A stretch of 64,000 nt of DNA from Mycteria americana (GCF_035582795.1 NC_134370.1:41279501-41343500); one strand, 5' to 3'. Counted from the stretch's first letter, positions 14,140 through 25,659 are shown. A program made the numbers and translations. Notes: a model not told the origin generated them from the letters alone.

Positions 14140-14690
14140 CAAGTGTTCGCCCTGTACTCGGCACTAGTGAGGCCGCACCTCAAATACTGTGTTCAGTTTT
14201 GGGCCCCTCACTACAAGAAAGACATTGCTCTTCTCTAGGCACACTCCAGCACCTCAACGAAGCTGGTGAAGGGTCTGGAGCAGAAGTCTTATGAGGAGCG
14301 GCTGAGGGAAGTGGGGTTGTTTAGCCTGGAGAGAAGGAGACTCAGGGGAGACCTTATTGCTCTCTACAACTACCTGAAAGGAGGTTGTAGAGAGGTGGGT
14401 GTTGGTCTCTTCTCCCAGGTAACAAGTGATAGGACAAGAGGAAATGGCCTCAAGTTGCGCCTGGAGAGGTTTAGCCTGGATATTAGGAAATTTTTCTTCA
14501 CTGAAAGGGTTATCAAGCATTGGAACAGGCTGCCCAGGGAGGTGGTTGAGTCACCATCCCTGGAGGTATTTAAAAGACGTTTGGATGAGGTGCTTAGGGA
14601 CATGGTATAGTGGTGGTCTTGGTAGTGTTAGGTTTACGGTTGGACTCGATGATCTTAAAGGTCTTTTTCAGCCTATACGATTCTGTGATT
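14140..14690 (+). mobile_element. CR1 LINE, 5'-truncated 3' fragment
   Basis: Translation of the plus strand gives typical CR1 ORF2 C-terminal sequence. An [10 protein letters not shown] stretch lies near 14150. The frame from 14266 contains [15 protein letters not shown] and [18 protein letters not shown]. The copy ends in the CR1-type 3' end, GACTCGATGATCTTAAAGG, then a single ATTCTGTG octamer at 14680. Internal sequence after KKDI is shortened and the frame is broken, so it is a dead insertion. Subfamily cannot be set by eye. Confidence 0.9.
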
Positions 14691-17600
14691 GTTAGAAGCA
14701 TTTACCACTAGTTTGCTGACAATTACTCTATGAACTTAAATAACAAAAAGGTCAAACAGCAACCTACAGGATAGCACGCAACTCAATATTCAACATGTCA
14801 GTAAACTTTTAAAGAGTAATGAAACCTGGAAGATCTGCAAGAGAGAAAACTAATATTCTTCTGTCCAGCTGGTTGCTGTTGTGGCATTTTAAAATGCTAT
14901 GGTACCATGAAGACTCCACTATAAATGCAATGGGCATTTATAATCCACGTGATACAAGTAAGTCCAGAGACAGCAACAGGATATTTTGCTGGATAATAAG
15001 GATCCTACCAGAATTGTGTGCCATGATGATTCCTTGTCCCAAGTTGTCAAAAAAACCCTTGATGGGCTTTAAAAGGGATCCAAACAAGCTTTACAGGTCA
15101 GATGGAAGCTGAAGGCCTCTTTTCCCAATACAATACTTTGACCAACAATTAAATTATATTTTTTAAGAACATGATATCTAAACCAAAATAAATATGTTAT
15201 TTACAGCTCTGGAAAACCCTCATATTTAGAAATTTTCAATGCACGTGACATGAACCAAAGGAAGGATTTTCCCCTCCCTGCTGATCACTCTGGCTTGCAG
15301 TGGCATCAAAATATAACCTGGGAAATACTAAGTTGGTTTCTCCAGGAACCCGTCACACCTCTCCTTGCCAGTGCCTCCACTTAGTGTGGTAGGACCATTG
15401 CAGCTGCTGGCAGCTTTCAATGACATTGAACTTGTGCTGTCCTCAGCTTCTGAGCTCCCGGAAGAATATAAAATCCTACAACAAGGATTAAAACACATGA
15501 ATAATTTGGGTCACAAAGGCTTCCCTTTTGCATTCCTACTGCTTTCTAGTTGATCAGACAAATAGGCTGACAGCAGCTGCTACCAACAAGCGCTGCTGGC
15601 TTTCTGATGGAAATGATATTAGACTGCTCAGGCAAAGGGCATCCAGCTTAGGAATGGGATTAGCCCTTTATCACTCTATGGAAGTAGAGTAGATCACTGG
15701 CACATTGCCAGGTTTTGTGGACTAGAAAGTCCCCATCTGCCTCCAAATGGACTCCTTGCCAAGGAGGAGCTGGAAGCTCTCCCCAGCACATGAAGGGACA
15801 AAATACTTCAATACTGCTCATAACCGTGCCTTGTCTTGACAAGAGGAAGCCAAGACACCATCTTGCATGAATAAGCCTTCTCTAAAATTCACATAAATGC
15901 TCTGGGGCAACACTGAGTTTGAGTAGGAACTTTGCCTGTGAATGAAGGTGTTGGCCCCAACCAGCCTGGGGACAGAGAGGTTGGGCTGTTTCCTCAGCAA
16001 AGATGCCTGAGTAAAAGTAGTGCACACCCCATAACCCTGACAGTCTTAAAAAATTGAAAAGCTACACGTAGAAGCAGATTTCTGCACAAAGGATTTGTGG
16101 TTTAGGCTGAAAGCTCAAGAGCCCATGAGATTAAGTGGTCCCTGTGGATGGGAGTGGAATAAAGTACCATCTGAAAACAGCTCCAGGCTCTTCCCTTACC
16201 TCTTTTCTGAGTGAAGCCCATGGGTTGTGGTATGCAAGAAACAAGTCTCCAAATAGGGGAAAGATCTGGGCTCATTGCTATCGCGGACATCACTCAGCCC
16301 CCTATACAGGCTGGGCTGCAGCCAAAAGAAATTACATTTCTTGGATGATCATTTATGGTCAGGCATTCCTCCTGGCTAAGGCAGCTAAAGCCTCGCTAAC
16401 GTGAGACGTCTGGGACAGCAAAGCCACCGTGATATGGAAGGATCAGCGCAGGCCAGTCCTTTGGGAGGATGGGCAGCTTGGGACCACCTAAAGCCAGCAA
16501 CGACTTGCTCATATACAAGTTAAAGAGGGAAAAGCAGAACAGAGCCACCCACTCACCCCCCAAACACACCCACACCCCCCTCCCCCGGCTGACATTTGTG
16601 ATGGAAATCAGCTCAATTAGCATTTCACTTCTCTACTTCCCAACCCACACCCTATGGACCACTGCCTGCTCTCACAAGCTGAGGAAGAGCTGTCATTTGC
16701 ATGAACCTCCCCAAGCTCCTCCCAGAAACGAGATTACCTCAGCTTGGCAGTGGGTGCAAAACCCCCTGCTTTTCATTAGAGAAAGAGTCAAGGGAGGCTC
16801 TCCGCACTTCTGAAAAATGGACCATGGCAGGACCTTTTATATCCTCCATTCTCACTCTGCTACACATCAATGGAGAGATGGTCCTCGAATGTGCAAGCTA
16901 AAATAAATTAGATTATTAAATTAATTTATAGTTTTGATTTACTGTTCCTTGTGTGACTTCTTACCAAGTTGTGAAGTTGTCATTTTGAAGTGCTACCTGT
17001 ACACCACGAGACTGGCTATAAAGCTACAAAACCCCTGTGGATCAACAGAAAAATAGAGAACTAATGTTAAGGTGCAAGATGAAAACTGTATAGAAATACT
17101 TTCATCTTTGGTGAATTGGCTGTCAGGATTAAAAAAAAAGAGCAAGTGAAGCGATTTTGGAACATGTTCTCCCACACTTTGGCCTTCTGTTCATTAGTGA
17201 TTTATGATGGCATTGGCTTATTTTTAAGCCAACCTCATAAAACCCAGGAATGTCAAGTAGTGCACAGTAAAATTAAATATTTCTTTTTTTTTTTTTTAAA
17301 GTGCATCCACATTAAGGCAAAAGCAGTTAGACAACCTGACCCATTATAAGAAGTCCTTCACTGGGCACAACAAATACAGATGGAGGATGTGCTGCTCACG
17401 TCAGCCTCAAGTTTCAGGAGGTCATTTCAACAAGGACATCAGGACAGAGGATAAGATGGAGCTCAGAGTTGCTACTGGCTTGCCAGGGTTGCACTTCCAG
17501 TGATGAAGCTCTTGCATAATCAATTATTCTTCTCAAAATCAGCATCTTGAACCAGTTATGTGTTTTAAAGGAGGTTTAATTTAAAACTAAAAATAAATAA

Positions 17601-18945
17601 ATAAAAATAGACCAACACTTTCCTGTGGGTCTGACACCCACATACTTGCAGCCCCAGATCATATTCTTCAAGAGGCAACAGCAGGGCCTTAAGAAGCCTA
17701 CTGAAAAACCAAACCAAAACACAAAAGTAATAATTGAAAAAACCCACCCCACCCCCCACACACTTATAGTATCATCCTTCCCACTGCCAATAATCAGCAT
17801 TTAAATATTTTCTCTACTGGTATTTGCATCCGAACCTCCATCTTCTACAAATTCACCTTGTCCCCATGTGCCTTAATTTATGAGTTTTCAATTTTGTGGC
17901 CACCAGTTACACAACTTGGCTGTGTGCTGGGTTTGTTTTAAACCCGCTGGCTGAACAGTCTACTCCTCCTTGCATCGTAATAAACAAAAATAACACTCGG
18001 TCACCTCCTCAGCATCGTTTACAGCTTTACAGACCTCTCATACCCTCCCTTAGTCACCTCTTTTCCAGCTGAGAAGAGCTGCCAAACCTTTTCTTGTATG
18101 GGAGCATGCTCTCACCTCCTTACCCTTTATTTTCCATAGTTCTGCTATACAACATGCTTCTGGAGTTACTTGGTATTACCATACTGTCCTGCAATATTTT
18201 CTTAGTCTGCTACTGGGATTTTTTTTTCCCCTATATTTACCTATCCTGACTCTGTATCACCTACAAACTCATTATTAAAAAAAAAAAAAGAAAAAAGTAA
18301 GTAGAGCTGTAAAGCGCAAGTCCCAGCACCTATCTGTCTAGGATATCATCACCTTCTTCCACCACAAGCAACAACTATTTGTTCCCATGGCTTGCTCCCC
18401 AGTTATTTCAAAGGAGGGGAAAACCTTTGTTTTCTCCAGCAGCAGCAGCTTCATCCCTTTGGTGAGGCTCCTCACCAAGGTCTTTGCAATCAGCTGGATC
18501 ACCTTCCTCTACCTCCTTGTTGATTCCTTTAACCGCTTCTTGTAGACTGGCAAAGCACTACTTTCTCATACAAAACGCACAAGGACTCTTTGCTTACTCC
18601 ACAATATCCATCCATTCATCTACAGCTGCTTCTCTTTACTCAGCCAGCCATTCAGATCTGGGATTTGGAGAGGTGGAGGACACCCCTGCCAGATGCTCAG
18701 AGGGGGGAGGCTTAACATCCCATTGTAGCCCTGCTGTGCCTCTCACTCTCCCCAGCCAACCCTTTCATCGGGCTCTGGCCATTTGCATGCTGATGGACTT
18801 ATTACTCACTTAAATCACCTGCTAATGGGCCCCCTCCCTCACTGAGAGGTAGATTAGAAGCTCTGCCCAGAAGTGCCCTCCTTAAGTATCTCAGTTATCC
18901 TCACCCCCCTCTTAAGGTGTTAATTAGGGACACAAGTCAGGCACT

Positions 18946-18977
18946 GGGGGGGGCGGGGGGGAGAAGAAAAAAAAAAA
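18946..18977. repeat. G-run followed by A-run
   Basis: Eight G, one C, seven G, then a purine/A tract. Low complexity. Confidence 0.85.
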
Positions 18978-21036
18978 GCTATTAGGAAAAAAAGTAGTAA
19001 TAAACATCAGTTTGGATTAGCAGGGATGTAGTATATTTGTTTGAAGAAGCACAGGGCATGGAGGAAACCATACCTTTAATGCTCTGCAAGGTGTGATGAG
19101 GAGCTGGGCCACCTGGATGCTCTGCTTCGCACCCCAAGTGAGATCAAGGTTTGCTTCACCAAGCCCTCAGCTGAAAGACTTACGATACAGAGCAGCTTAA
19201 GCAGGTGGGTTAACTCCCCACAGGAAAAACCCAGCCCCAAATATAAGGGAAAACAAACAAAAAAAACCCCAAAAGTTTTCTGTATTGCATTACATCCATA
19301 AAGGTTTTCACCTGCTCTCTCTGTTTAGGGCTTTCATCTTTCTGAGCCAAAATGTGCAATTTTCTGCTGTGTATCAGGAGAGGTGAGTATTAAAAAAAAG
19401 GAACTTTTCTTGTCTTAATGCCTGTGGGTGGTTTTAAAGACTTTGTAACCCTTTCTTGCACTCTATGAGCATAGAGAGGGGTTTCGTTCCTTAGACAGGC
19501 ATTTTTAATGGCATGGGAGTTTAGTTTTAAATGCGATGTGAAGATCGGGGGAAGCAAGAGGAGCATGAGCATCTATTTTAAAGCTTTGTTTTTAAAAAAA
19601 AAAAAGGATGTTTCTTGTGCTATGACTTGTGAGACTAGTTTCTGAAAGAACTTAAGAAGAAAATTACAAGAAAATAGTATTTGCCTCCCTGAAAATTCAT
19701 TTCACCAGAAGTCACAATAAAAGCTGCACTGCTTCCCATCCTCCCCACTTCTTCCCTTCTAAGATTAATGCCTTTATGCCAATATTGTCACCGGGTGCAG
19801 CAGAGAGGGGCTTTCTGATGATGGCTCTGTGAAAGGATCTCCTTGAAATCTGTATCAACAGCACAGAAAAATCATCTCAGGAAAACCGTAGCATAGTTGG
19901 AAGAGTGATTCAATTTTGTCCTCAAATCATTGAAGCCATCTGTGTTTATACAGCCAGTGTCACCTCGGGGCTGGGGAAGGGCTATGGGGTTCTGGGATGT
20001 TGCTTTATTATTTTTAGCTGGGTGCTGCAGAGATGCAAGGTACGTAGCAAGCCAGTGGTTAAGAGTCCAGAAAGGGCTTCCCAAAAAATTAGACAAATTA
20101 AGAGCAAATTGGCCCATAAATGGATATTGAAGGGAATAGAACCCTTTAAACCTGTAATACTGCAATTATAGCTGTCAGGAGAGTACGTGAAGGAGTGGAC
20201 TGCAGACACTGATCCAGCCCATGCAGACCCCTTAACTACTGTCTCCTACCACCGTGGGGGCTCAGACCCCACCAAGTTATGTGCTGCTTTTTTTATTCTG
20301 TCCTCCTTTAGACCCTTCAAAAGTAAAACTTCGGAGGGGGATATCACTAGCTCCTTTCCCATGCCTCTGCTAACCTGGGCAAAACTCAGTTTAAGGCAGG
20401 GCAAGCGCTATACCCTCATGCTCTGCATAAGGCTGTGCTGCCCATATAGCAGTGATGATGGGATCATGGGGTGATGGGACTGAAGCCATCCTTCTACTGG
20501 CTGTGCATGATATAGGATTTGAATTGAAGGGGAACAGTTATATTTGCAGAAGGCTGTAAAGCTGTGCTGCCAGGAACCAGTCATTAGGAGAGACTGCTTT
20601 ACAACGCTTCCTTTTTTAATTGTTATAAATAACAATATTTAACTTTATAGACCTTTATTGTTAGCTCTTCCAGCCCTAAAACCAGGAAAAGCGAGTAAAC
20701 AAGAAGTGCTAAACCTCCTCGTCCACCAAAACCTGCTTCTTCTAGTAGCTTTTATCTTTGCTTAGAATAAGGGGTTTTTTCTGTCTTTTTTGGGGAGGAA
20801 TAATTTCATTAGAGAGGAGACAGGTGGAGGAAGCACATCCTGAGATGCCTTTTACTACAGGTGTTACTGGATTGTGTGTTGTGTGCTGAAATAACATGTT
20901 TCTCCATATCTTCTCTCTTTGGATTGAAGCATGAGATCCAGATGCGGCCACACCAGCCAGTTCAAACTTAAGGGCTTGCCACATCCCATTTTGTCCCCAA
21001 GTCTGATTACTATATGTTCAACTTCCCATACACGCC

Positions 21037-21058
21037 TTTTTTTTTTTTTTTTTTTTTT
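21037..21058. repeat. Poly(T) tract, 22 nt
   Basis: Uninterrupted T homopolymer. No adjacent retrogene sequence was recognised. Confidence 0.95.
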
Positions 21059-21733
21059 GAGGTTGCATGTGTTAATTCAGGCATTTCTGAAATATGGATC
21101 ATCTGCTGGTGGGGAGATGAATACAGGAGTGACTGTGGTGATGCTGCCTATTTCTTCCTCGAGGCATCCTGATGCTCCCACCCATCTTACATTTATCTAC
21201 ATTTCTGAGTTGCTGTTGGCACTAAATGAATATTTTGACTTCTCAAGCTGCCAAAACCCTAACGCAGGTTCAGGTCCTGGGGGGCTGAACGATGCATGGG
21301 GACAGGGAAGATTGAAAATCTTTCCCTTAGAGGCATGTTTTTTTAAGTTTTAACAGACATGGGTCATATTGTCGTGTTTTGTTTTTTTTTTTAAGGGATG
21401 TTACTAAATCCAATTTCTTGGTGCTCTACTTGAAGAACAGACCCCTAAAGGTCAAATGGGGCAGAAATGGGAAGAGGTCCTGACTGGTCTCTGAGATGTG
21501 GTAAGAGGAAGGAGGGGGAGGGGGGAACACCACAAAACCATTGCTTTTATGAAATCTAGCCATGAAACTAACTATTCTGGAGATGTGCTGTATTAGCATT
21601 CATCTTGCTGGCAATGGCCACAGGCCACCGGACATAGATGCAGCCTGTGCTTTGGAGGTCCCTTATGCCTTGCGACAGACAGTCAGTGCTGACCTGAGCT
21701 GCTCCTCTTGCCTAAAAAGGACTGCTAAAAATG

Positions 21734-21768
21734 CTCTTCCCCCCTTCCTCCCCCCCCCCTCCCCCCCC
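21734..21768. repeat. C-rich pyrimidine tract
   Basis: Runs of C separated by single T or TT, 35 nt, pure pyrimidine. Confidence 0.85.
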
Positions 21769-22469
21769 GACTGAGAAAGAGAACAAAATCAAGGTATAAG
21801 CAGCATAAAGTAATTTTGGTTAATGCATGGACAAGTACGGAGATGACCAAACTGCCCAAAACTAAAGAGGATGGAGAACACAGTACTAATGACGACAAGA
21901 AATGGTATCACACGTTTTTCAGCCTGAAATAATCACTTTATTAAGGTATCTGAAGTGCCGAAGAATGCTGGGTGTCTCCGCAAGGCCATCCTGGTGCTAA
22001 GGTCTGCAAGGATGGAGCTGGGTGTGATGATGCTGAGCTCCATGTCCACCCAAGCATGCTTGCAAGTGGGCAAGGTTTGATGTAACGTGATTCTGAACCA
22101 AAAGATGCATAGTTGGTATTTAATGAACTGTGAGTATATTTTTTTCACTGCCTTCAAAGGTTCAAAGCTGTATCGGTCTACCTGGGAAGGAGAGAGTGCT
22201 GTAACTGTATGGACAAAAAAACCCTAAACCTAATGACACTATTTTATATGTACTAGGGATAAAATATGCCACTGTTTATGTCAGATTTGAACTCATCTAA
22301 ATAGTTACTGATGCTTTTATTCATAGCCAGGTACCTTCACTGCTCCAGTGCCATTGACTATTACTAGGCATAATCATTATTATTATGATGTTATGAAATA
22401 GTAATTTTTTTAAAAGTATCTATTTTTAAAAAGTATTTTTAAAAGTGTATTTTTAAACAATTTTTGAAG

Positions 22470-22565
22470 CCTTGCACAATGATTAAAGCACTAAACTCAG
22501 GCTTTTGAGTTATGAGCTCTTTCAGGGGGCTGCTTCAAACCCCAGCTCATACTGCAACCCTAGTA
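22470..22565 (+). repeat. MIR-like SINE remnant
   Basis: GCACAATGATTAAAGCACT resembles a tRNA A-box region. It is followed about 45 bases later by GCTTCAAACCCCAGCTC, like the B-box and start of the MIR core. Highly diverged; boundaries and family are inferred. Confidence 0.4.
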
Positions 22566-23547
22566 AAAGCTGTTCCCAACTGCAGGCCTGGGACAGTGAG
22601 ACTTAAACACGTGCCGTCCAGCAATGTCACCATGCAACATCGCTGCAACCTGTGGATTGCCACTTAGTTTATGGCACACACAGCTCCGGCCACAGTCACT
22701 GTGGCTATAGCAGCCTTCCTCAGTTGCTGCAAATAGTTTGATGGGGACAAATGCCCCAGTGTATTTAGGTGGTTTAAGGAGCATCAGTGTTTTACCCTCC
22801 GGTTTGGGCCAGCTTTGACTATTCTCAGCCTGCCCAGATGCCACCCAGCCCAGTGTTGAAAAGAGCTGGAGAAAAGCGATGACCTCCTTGTCCGTGCAAG
22901 AGGAAGGCTCCTTTTTAATAATTTCCCTCTACAGGGGGCTGTGTGCTCCCTTTGCATTTTTCTGTAGCTGCAGGCTTGGTTCAGCACCAGCTGGTACTTG
23001 CAGACTCCTGCGAGAGCTACAGTTTGGGTTTGTGTTCAGTAATCCCATGTACCAGTGCAGTCCCCAAGGTCCGTAAATAGGCAGCGTTAACGCTAGAGGC
23101 ACCAAACACTCGTGATCAGGTTGCATTTTAAAACAAGATGTGGCACTGCTGGAGCATCCCTGCAAGTGGGACATGGCGCCCTCAGAGCTGCCCAGGAATG
23201 TGCTGCCTTGCAGTCAGATTTGGACTTGGGTACAAAGCGCTTTTGGGTTGTACAGGGAAGACTTGGGCATGGTTTTGCATCCCGAATGCCTTCCCCAGGT
23301 TGAGGGCAGCCTGCCAGCTAGGCACAGGACAGAGGTGCCAGCACTGAACTTGCTGCCCACCAGCCCCATGCTGCTTGAAATGGCCCCCACTCTCGCTCCA
23401 TGCACATTTACAACGACTTGCAATAGGTGGACAGTTTTAGAAGCTAAAGGGGATGGGGAAAAAAAATGCGTGCTTGCAGCTTTCCCTCCCTCCAAGCCAT
23501 CCTGAAACTCATAGTAACAGGCTGCAAAGTGAAGTGAAATATAAGTC

Positions 23548-23553
23548 TTTATT
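23548..23553 (-). terminator. DKK1: Distal poly(A) signal candidate for DKK1
   Basis: AATAAA on the minus strand about 760 nt after the stop codon. A moderately T-rich stretch with a TGTT follows downstream. The resulting 3'UTR would be about 0.8 kb. Confidence 0.5.
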
Positions 23554-24026
23554 GTGCATGGAACAAAGATTGCACTGATGGAGTGGTTGAGATGACTGTG
23601 CTCCTCAGCACCAGTCCTGTGGTTGGCCACCTGTTGCAGTCCAGCACAGCCCCTCTGGCCATCTCTCATGCCCTCCTCACCCCATGGAAAGATCAGGCAA
23701 GAGGGTGTTTCACTGCCACCTGCCCTTCTCAGAGCCCTGGCCACAGTGCCCATCCTTGGCCCCCTATCCAGTGGCCAGAGGATATCAGTGCCTACTGTGG
23801 CACACTAATTCCTAAAAAGGAGCTGAATAAATAGTGATAACCAAATGGCCTTTCCTGTGGGGTGCCAGCAATGAGCCACCCCACTCCTCCCCTCTCTTTT
23901 TGGGCATTTCCCCCCCCGGGGCACATCTCCCCACCCATGGGGCAGGGAGGGACTATGGCGGCTGCGTGCAGGCAGGGATGAGCAGGCAGGGATGCACAGG
24001 TGTCTTGGGCTGATTTCAAAGAACGG

Positions 24027-24032
24027 TTTATT
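24027..24032 (-). terminator. DKK1: Proximal poly(A) signal candidate for DKK1
   Basis: AATAAA on the minus strand about 280 nt after the stop codon, followed downstream by a weak CCTGTGC element. Confidence 0.5.
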
Positions 24033-24310
24033 TGCTCGCAAACAGACCGTCACATCCCTTTGACCTAGATTTAAAAACCCAGTGTGCACAAAGTCACAGT
24101 CACGGCTTGAAGAGCACAAGGCAGCACCCTTGGAAAAAAAAAAAGAGTCATTAAAAGTCCCGGTGTTATGTACAGCTAAGTGCCAGCTCAAGTATTCACA
24201 ACACAGTAACGTACTGCAATTAGTCGCTTAAAAGTAGTTCCCTTGAGAAACAACCTTCCGCTCCGGCAGGGCCGGAGTCCTTCCCGTCCTGTCCGTCTGT
24301 CTGGCGATGC

Positions 24311-24561
24311 TCAGTGCCGCTGGCAGGTGTGCAGGCGGGAGGTGTCGGTGGGGCCGTGCTCTCGCTGGAGGCGGCAAGCCAGCCCCTCGGCACACTGGCA
24401 CCGCTGGAAGATCTCCAGGCCGTGGGTGCCTTTCCGCCGGTGCCGGGTACACACCTGCCCTTCTCGCAGCACCGGCTTGCAGATTTTGGACCAGAAGTGA
24501 CGGGCGCAGCACAGTCCAGCTGCGCAGTCCGATGAACGCAGGCAGAAGTCCCCTTCCTCAC
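24311..24561 (-). CDS. DKK1: DKK1 coding exon 4 (cysteine-rich domain 2)
   Basis: Acceptor ACACGCAG|GTGAGG. It encodes [18 protein letters not shown], then [24 protein letters not shown] and the terminal TCQRH before TGA at 24313-24311. This is the colipase-fold domain that contacts LRP6 and Kremen in known DKK1 structures. The segment near PTDTSRLH has no N-X-S/T sequon, unlike the corresponding site described in human DKK1. Confidence 0.96.
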
Positions 24562-25546
24562 CTGCGTGTGGACAGCATGGCATGTGCTCAGTCTGGGACG
24601 CTCCCACGGGGGAGGGTGGGGCAGGTGGGTATTTCCCCACAGGGGACAGTGAGGCAGGGTGGGCAGCCTGGGCTGCTCCAAGGGGGACAACAGGGCAGGG
24701 TGGGCATCCTGGGCCAACCCCACAAGGGACAGCGGGGCAGGGTGGGCATCCCAGACCGACCCCATGAGGGACAACACAGGGGCAGGGTGGGCAGCCCCTG
24801 ATGGGGGACAGTGGGGTCACGATGCTGGGGACCCCCTTACCTTTGGCAGTGGGGAGCCAGGCTGGAGCAGGCGTCCGTCGGGGCAGCACCTCGGTGCCGA
24901 TCTCGTCCAGCTCGGCGGCTCCGTGGGGAGGCTCCGGGGGGGCGCAGAGCCCTGCGGGAGGGAGGCAGCGGGACGGCTGTCAGGCACGGGCGGGACCCTG
25001 ACATCCCGTCCCGCGGACACCCCCAGGGTGTCCCCCTCCTCCCCAAGCCCTGCTGCCCCTCACCGTTGCTGCAGGTCGTGCCGGGGCAGCACATGGCGTC
25101 GCGCAGGCAGCGCTTGCGGCGTCTCCGGCAGGCGAGGCAGAGCGGGGCGCCCCCGCCGCGGGCCGCCCCCCCGCAAAACTCCTCGGGGCCGCAGTCCTCG
25201 TCCTCGGCGCAGGGGAAAGGCTGGGGGGGGGGGGGGGGGGGGGCAGAGAGGAGGCGGAGGGGTCAGCGGGGCCGCCACCTCCCATCCCCGGTGCGTGTCC
25301 CTCCATCCCCGGTGTCCCGTGTCGCCCCCCTCCCCGGCGCATCCCCGCTCCTACCTGCCGGGTGGCGGCCGGCGGCGGCTTGTTGCTGCCGTCGAAGGGG
25401 GCGGCGGGGGCGGCGCTGGCCTCGGCCGCCCCTCCCGGGGGGGGTCCCTTGATGGCGTTGGAGCTGAGGGCGCCGCCGGGCGCCGCCGCCCGCCCCGCCG
25501 GGGCCGCACAGCTCAGCGCCGCCAGCAGCGCTACCAGCCCCCGCAT
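24311..25546 (-). CDS. DKK1: Dickkopf-1, secreted Wnt antagonist (4 exons, complete)
   Basis: DKK1 is secreted and blocks canonical Wnt signalling by binding the co-receptors LRP5/6 (and Kremen). The spliced CDS is 192+157+111+251 nt, giving 236 aa and TGA. A hydrophobic signal peptide covers about residues 1-22. The LRP-binding NAIK motif is at residues 30-33. Cysteine-rich domain 1 (Cys68-Cys119) and the colipase-like domain 2 (Cys160-Cys233) each hold ten cysteines, the family number. All introns are GT-AG with phases 0, 1, 1. The ATG at 25546-25544 follows GAGG (A at -3), no upstream ATG is seen in the inferred 5'UTR, and a TATA box lies about 120 nt upstream. The protein is shorter than mammalian DKK1 (about 266 aa), mainly in the N-terminal region and the inter-domain linker. 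Introns are very small (134, 112, 279 nt). Confidence 0.97.
24604..24838 (-). repeat. ~42-bp minisatellite filling DKK1 intron 3
   Basis: On the plus strand, units begin with GGGACA at 24643, 24684, 24726, 24768 and 24805, with spacings 41, 42, 42 and 37. Most share GGGCAGGGTGGGCA. A more diverged first unit precedes 24643. The array makes up most of the 279-nt intron 24840-24562. The intron is a multiple of three and stop-free in the DKK1 frame, translating to repeated GCPPCP-type peptides. Confidence 0.85.
24841..24951 (-). CDS. DKK1: DKK1 coding exon 3 (linker)
   Basis: Begins with the end of domain 1 (GLCAPPEPP after CCCGCAG) and encodes the variable linker, ending WLPTAK plus one base of Gly. 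Donor is AAAG|GTAAGG. The linker is shorter than in mammals. The 111-nt length and phases (1/1) are consistent on both sides. Confidence 0.92.
25064..25220 (-). CDS. DKK1: DKK1 coding exon 2 (cysteine-rich domain 1)
   Basis: Starts after a pure C tract and AG at 25222-25221 with [11 protein letters not shown], and contains [12 protein letters not shown] and [10 protein letters not shown]. It ends after the first base of a Gly codon (phase 1), donor AACG|GTGAGG. It carries nine of the ten domain-1 cysteines; the tenth is at the start of exon 3. Confidence 0.95.
25355..25546 (-). CDS. DKK1: DKK1 coding exon 1
   Basis: Encodes residues 1-64: signal peptide [15 protein letters not shown]..., the NAIK motif and an Ala/Pro/Gly-rich low-complexity region ending in PPPAATRQ. 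It ends in phase 0 with donor CAG|GTAGGA. Very high GC. The exon is 192 nt of coding sequence. Confidence 0.95.
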
Positions 25547-25550
25547 CCTC

Positions 25551-25589
25551 GTCCCGTCCCGTCCCGTCCCGTCCCGTCCCGTCCCGTCC
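25551..25589 (-). repeat. (GGGAC)7 tract in DKK1 5'UTR, G-quadruplex motif
   Basis: Seven full GTCCC units on the plus strand read as GGGAC repeats in the DKK1 mRNA, ending four bases before the ATG. Seven GGG runs with two-base AC loops satisfy the standard G3+N1-7 quadruplex rule. As a pentanucleotide repeat it may also vary in length between individuals. Confidence 0.85.
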
Positions 25590-25659
25590 GGGTAGTATCT
25601 CGTCGGCGAAGCAGCTCCCGCGGCCCCCGATCAACAGCTACCTGCGCTGCCCGCCGCCG

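Larger units (their letters stand above)
14691..23529. other. Intergenic region, no supported gene
   Basis: No exon with recognisable homology. It contains homopolymer tracts (G-rich at 18946-18961, poly-T at 21037-21058, C-rich at 21734-21768), an A/T-rich patch near 22380-22470 and a SINE-like remnant at 22.5 kb. The right end approaches the DKK1 3' end. Confidence 0.65.
23530..24310 (-). other. DKK1: DKK1 3'UTR (extent inferred)
   Basis: This is the sequence after the DKK1 stop codon. Two AATAAA signals on the minus strand (24032-24027 and 23553-23548) would give 3'UTRs of roughly 0.3 and 0.8 kb. Which site is used, or whether both are, cannot be decided from sequence. The open frames here are not conserved-looking. 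Confidence 0.55.

Noticed and set aside
14266-14610. 114-codon frame that looks like a conserved protein
   Set aside because: The similarity is to the CR1 retrotransposon ORF2 C-terminus, so it is part of a mobile element and not a host gene.
23214-23753. 179-codon minus-strand frame just beyond DKK1
   Set aside because: No family similarity; it overlaps the inferred DKK1 3'UTR and several competing frames.
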